From NCBI GenBank assembly GCA_944342125.1, contig CALVMF010000004.1, positions 1-26,186 of the forward strand: DNA of 26,186 bases, read 5' to 3'. The position numbers and the translations under genes are program-made. Under the pieces are notes generated by a model. The model searched no databases, had not been told where the DNA came from, and was given only the letters and a program-made list of their open reading frames with translations. How positions within the stretch are numbered: position 1 is the first letter of the stretch; each line of letters starts with the position of its first letter. The DNA comes from an uncultured Bacilli bacterium. GTDB taxonomy: Bacteria; Bacillota_I; Bacilli_A; RFN20; CAG-826. Shown piece by piece: positions 23,883 through 26,186 of the stretch.

Positions 23883-24533
23883 ATGTTTAATGAAGATTTT
23901 GTTAAGATGCCACCAAGCGAACAAAATGAGTTTGCTTCTGTAGTTAATACTCTTTTATTAAGAGGTTTTGTCGTTAGAGATATTTTTGATCCTAGAGAAA
24001 AACTCATGAGAACTAACGAAACTTATCGTTATATTGAGCGTCATTTCGACTTAATTGCTGATTATTTAAAATTTAGTGGTTGGAATCTTGAACGCGATGC
24101 TATTTTAGGCGTTGTTGCTTTATCTAATTTTTATACTGAAAATCGAATTCGACTTGATAGAGAAACTTCGCTTGTTTTATTTGCTCTTCGTTTGATTTAT
24201 GAACATGAAAAAAATGAATCTAACTCAGCAAATCAAGCAATTTATATTACAACCCCTGGTTTAATTAAAACGATGAGCGATGATGGAGTGGTTATGCCAG
24301 GCAGACGCTTAAATGGTCGTAGCATAGCTAAATCATTACGTTTTTTAAATAATCACAGCATTATATCCAAAGTTAGTGGAAGCTTTGATGAAGGAAATGT
24401 TTCTTTTTATATCCTCCCAAGCATTGTTTATGCACTTGATAATGACAAAATTGTCGCAATGAGTAACGCACTTGATGAATTAAAGAAACAAAACGAAGCA
24501 AAAGGAGGCTTATTAGATGAAAATCTTAACTAG
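23883..24533 (+). CDS. jetB: Wadjet system protein JetB (KITE-type subunit)
   Basis: 216 residues, within the range of JetB/MukE-like winged-helix subunits. Winged-helix-like stretches are visible (ETYRYIERHFDLIADYLKFSGWNL, then ENRIRLDRETSLVLFALRLIYE), the latter a strong match to the conserved segment of DUF4194/DUF6063 proteins, and a second wing (GRSIAKSLRFLNNHSIISKV). It would bind JetA and regulate the JetC ATPase. Spacing is 4 bases after jetA with an AAGGA site, and its last 17 bases overlap jetC. Assignment rests on the family pattern and the operon. Confidence 0.8.
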   Translation: MFNEDFVKMPPSEQNEFASVVNTLLLRGFVVRDIFDPREKLMRTNETYRYIERHFDLIADYLKFSGWNLERDAILGVVALSNFYTENRIRLDRETSLVLFALRLIYEHEKNESNSANQAIYITTPGLIKTMSDDGVVMPGRRLNGRSIAKSLRFLNNHSIISKVSGSFDEGNVSFYILPSIVYALDNDKIVAMSNALDELKKQNEAKGGLLDENLN

Positions 24534-26186
24534 AATTAAAATCATAAATTGGCATTATTTCTGGGATGAGCTTATCGAAATTAAGCCTATCGTTTTTTTA
24601 ACTGGTGTTAATGGTAGTGGTAAGTCAACCTTAATCGACGCTATTCAAGTTGTTTTACTTGGTGATACAAGTGGTAGATATTTTAACAAAGCTGCAATGG
24701 ATAAGAGCTCAAGAACCTTAAAAGGTTATCTTAGAGGTGAGCTTGGCGATACAATCGATGGTGGATTTAAATATTTAAGAAATGGACGTTTCACTTCTTA
24801 TATTGCTCTTGAATTTTTAGATGATGTTAAAAATCAACCATTTACGATGGGTATTGTTTTTGATTCATTTGAAGATGGTAGTGAAGAACATCATTTCTTC
24901 TGTTTAGAAGCAGCTATTCCTATTAATAACTTTGTAAAAGACCGCATTCCAATGGATTATAAGACGCTTTTACAATTCTTTAACGAAAACTATTATCAAC
25001 AATTCACATTCTTTGATAGCAATAGACAATATCAAGACTTCTTAAAGAGAAAATTTGGTGGTTTAAAAGATAAATATTTCTCTCTTTTAAAGAAAGCAAC
25101 CTCATTTACTCCAATTACTGATATCACAACTTTTATTACTGAATATGTTTGTGATCCTCAAGCTAACATTGAACTTGATGCTCTTCAAGATAATATTTTG
25201 CAATATAAAAAGCTTGAAGTTGAAGCAGCTAATATTGAAAAAAGAGTCCATAGACTCGAAGAAATTTCAAATAACTACGCGATCTATAAAAAGCAAAAAG
25301 AAAATTTCATTATCTCTCAATATATTATTGAAAAGTGCCAACTTGAACAAAGCTACGCTAAGCTTAGAAGCTTAAATAATCTTGTTGAGAAAAACGAAAG
25401 AAGAATTGCCGAAATCGAAGAAGAACTCAAAGATTTCGCTGATAATCTTGCTGAACTCGAATCAAGAAAAACAAAACTTATTTCTGATAGAGCAAGTAAT
25501 GACACCGTTAGAATTGCTCAAAATTTAAAAGATGAAAAAAGAGATTGCGAAGCTAAAATTGCAACAATTAATGAAAATATTCAAATTGTTACATCTTCAC
25601 TTTCTAAATATATCAATAACTTCCAAAATGCATCTAAATCAATTTGCGATAACTTAAGTCGCTTTGAACTTGATGGTATTGGCGAAGATCAAAAAGATGA
25701 AATTGAAGAACTTGAAGATTCCAGCAAAAAAGTTTTAAATGCTTGCTCAAGTTTTAAAGAAAATTTCTTAAGCGATTTAACAAAACTCACAAAATCAGAT
25801 TTATCTGATTTTAGAGATGTAGTCTTAATTTTTAAGAATAATGTTTCAAATTTAGCTTCTTCACTTGCTAAAACTATTAGAAATCTTGAAAGCAATATTC
25901 GCGACATTAAAGAGCAAGAAAGCAATATTAAACAAGGCACTAAAACCTATGATTCTCGTTTAACGATGATTAAAAACGCCCTAGAAGAGAAGCTTGAAGC
26001 TCGTTTTGGTAAGCACATCGATGTTTCAATATTTGCCGATTTAATCGATATCAATGATCTTAGATGGTCTAATGCTATCGAAGGTCTTTTATATAACCAA
26101 AAATTCAATCTTTTCGTTGCTCCAAAATATTATGATGATGCATATAAGATTTTAAGAGAACTTTTAAGTCAATATGCTTTCTATGG
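24517..26186 (+). CDS. jetC: Wadjet SMC-like ATPase JetC (3' end outside window)
   Basis: About 556 codons are visible and the frame is still open at the last base, so the gene is cut by the window. Walker A GVNGSGKST is at residues 30-38, in an SMC/RecN/SbcC-type N-terminal head (ILTRIKIINWHYFWDELIEI, then LIDAIQVVLLGDTSGRYFNKA). From about residue 215 the sequence becomes long charged coiled coil (YKKLEVEAANIEKRVHRLEE, later ESRKTKLISDRASND), with a likely hinge region beginning near 495 (GKHIDVSIFADLIDINDLRW). In Wadjet, JetC dimers extrude DNA by ATP hydrolysis. A strong AAAGGAGG site precedes the ATG within jetB. The Walker B/signature half, the rest of the hinge and jetD should lie just beyond the window. 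Confidence 0.9.
   Translation, partial: MKILTRIKIINWHYFWDELIEIKPIVFLTGVNGSGKSTLIDAIQVVLLGDTSGRYFNKAAMDKSSRTLKGYLRGELGDTIDGGFKYLRNGRFTSYIALEFLDDVKNQPFTMGIVFDSFEDGSEEHHFFCLEAAIPINNFVKDRIPMDYKTLLQFFNENYYQQFTFFDSNRQYQDFLKRKFGGLKDKYFSLLKKATSFTPITDITTFITEYVCDPQANIELDALQDNILQYKKLEVEAANIEKRVHRLEEISNNYAIYKKQKENFIISQYIIEKCQLEQSYAKLRSLNNLVEKNERRIAEIEEELKDFADNLAELESRKTKLISDRASNDTVRIAQNLKDEKRDCEAKIATINENIQIVTSSLSKYINNFQNASKSICDNLSRFELDGIGEDQKDEIEELEDSSKKVLNACSSFKENFLSDLTKLTKSDLSDFRDVVLIFKNNVSNLASSLAKTIRNLESNIRDIKEQESNIKQGTKTYDSRLTMIKNALEEKLEARFGKHIDVSIFADLIDINDLRWSNAIEGLLYNQKFNLFVAPKYYDDAYKILRELLSQYAFY

Noticed and set aside
1..26186. CRISPR arrays, insertion sequences, prophage, tRNA or rRNA genes
   Set aside because: No regularly spaced repeats, transposase or integrase genes, terminal inverted repeats, or cloverleaf sequences were found on either strand.

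Overview
The window is AT-rich chromosomal DNA (roughly 30% G+C by eye) from a small-genome, low-GC Gram-positive bacterium. The run gmk, priA, an rsmB-like gene, rlmN, a PP2C phosphatase, a Ser/Thr kinase, rpe and rpmB is the classical Bacillota chromosome order, but with genes missing from it (no rpoZ, coaBC, def, fmt, rsgA or thiN). Tryptophan is written TGG and TGA serves as a stop, so the code looks standard and the organism is not a true Mycoplasma. An uncultured gut lineage of Bacilli near the Mollicutes (RF39-like) fits best; that placement is inference.

Layout. 1-1218: end of an AAA_14/DUF4143 ATPase. 1342-1809 (minus): YfcE-type phosphodiesterase. 2101-5415: a PLP-dependent Orn/Lys/Arg-type decarboxylase and a long-form M24 Xaa-Pro aminopeptidase. 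5539-6899: MscS channel plus a small membrane protein. 7074-8276: an ATP-grasp enzyme. 8439-8984: inorganic pyrophosphatase, converging on a choline-kinase-like phosphotransferase (minus). 9889-10413: TrmL, converging on an RqcH/NFACT gene (minus). 11930-14708: gmk-priA. 14709-15217: a 509-base gene-free stretch with several strong hairpins and locally raised G+C, a candidate structured RNA or leader. 15218-20964: a tightly packed seven-gene operon (DUF1904-like, degenerate RsmB, RlmN, PP2C phosphatase, Ser/Thr kinase, Rpe, membrane protein) closed by a bidirectional terminator shared with rpmB (minus). 21332-22388 (minus): flavin reductase and a two-TM protein. 22457-26186: jetA, jetB and the 5' part of jetC of a Wadjet (SMC-like) plasmid-defence operon that leaves the window.

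The main cross-cutting observation concerns starts. At least seven genes carry a sigma-A type -10 hexamer only 6-7 nt before the start codon, with no room for a Shine-Dalgarno site, so their mRNAs should be leaderless. This corrects two apparent starts: mscS begins at 5539, and in rqcH the in-frame TTG at 11815 is the -35 box. In priA the -10 lies inside the gmk stop region. Most operon-internal genes and a few lead genes keep good Shine-Dalgarno sites, so two initiation modes seem to coexist.

Several conserved genes have unusual key residues: the RsmB homologue has lost the SAM motif and both catalytic cysteines, RqcH has DN in place of DR, PriA has DEEN in place of DEEH, and the PrkC-like kinase stops before the transmembrane/PASTA part.
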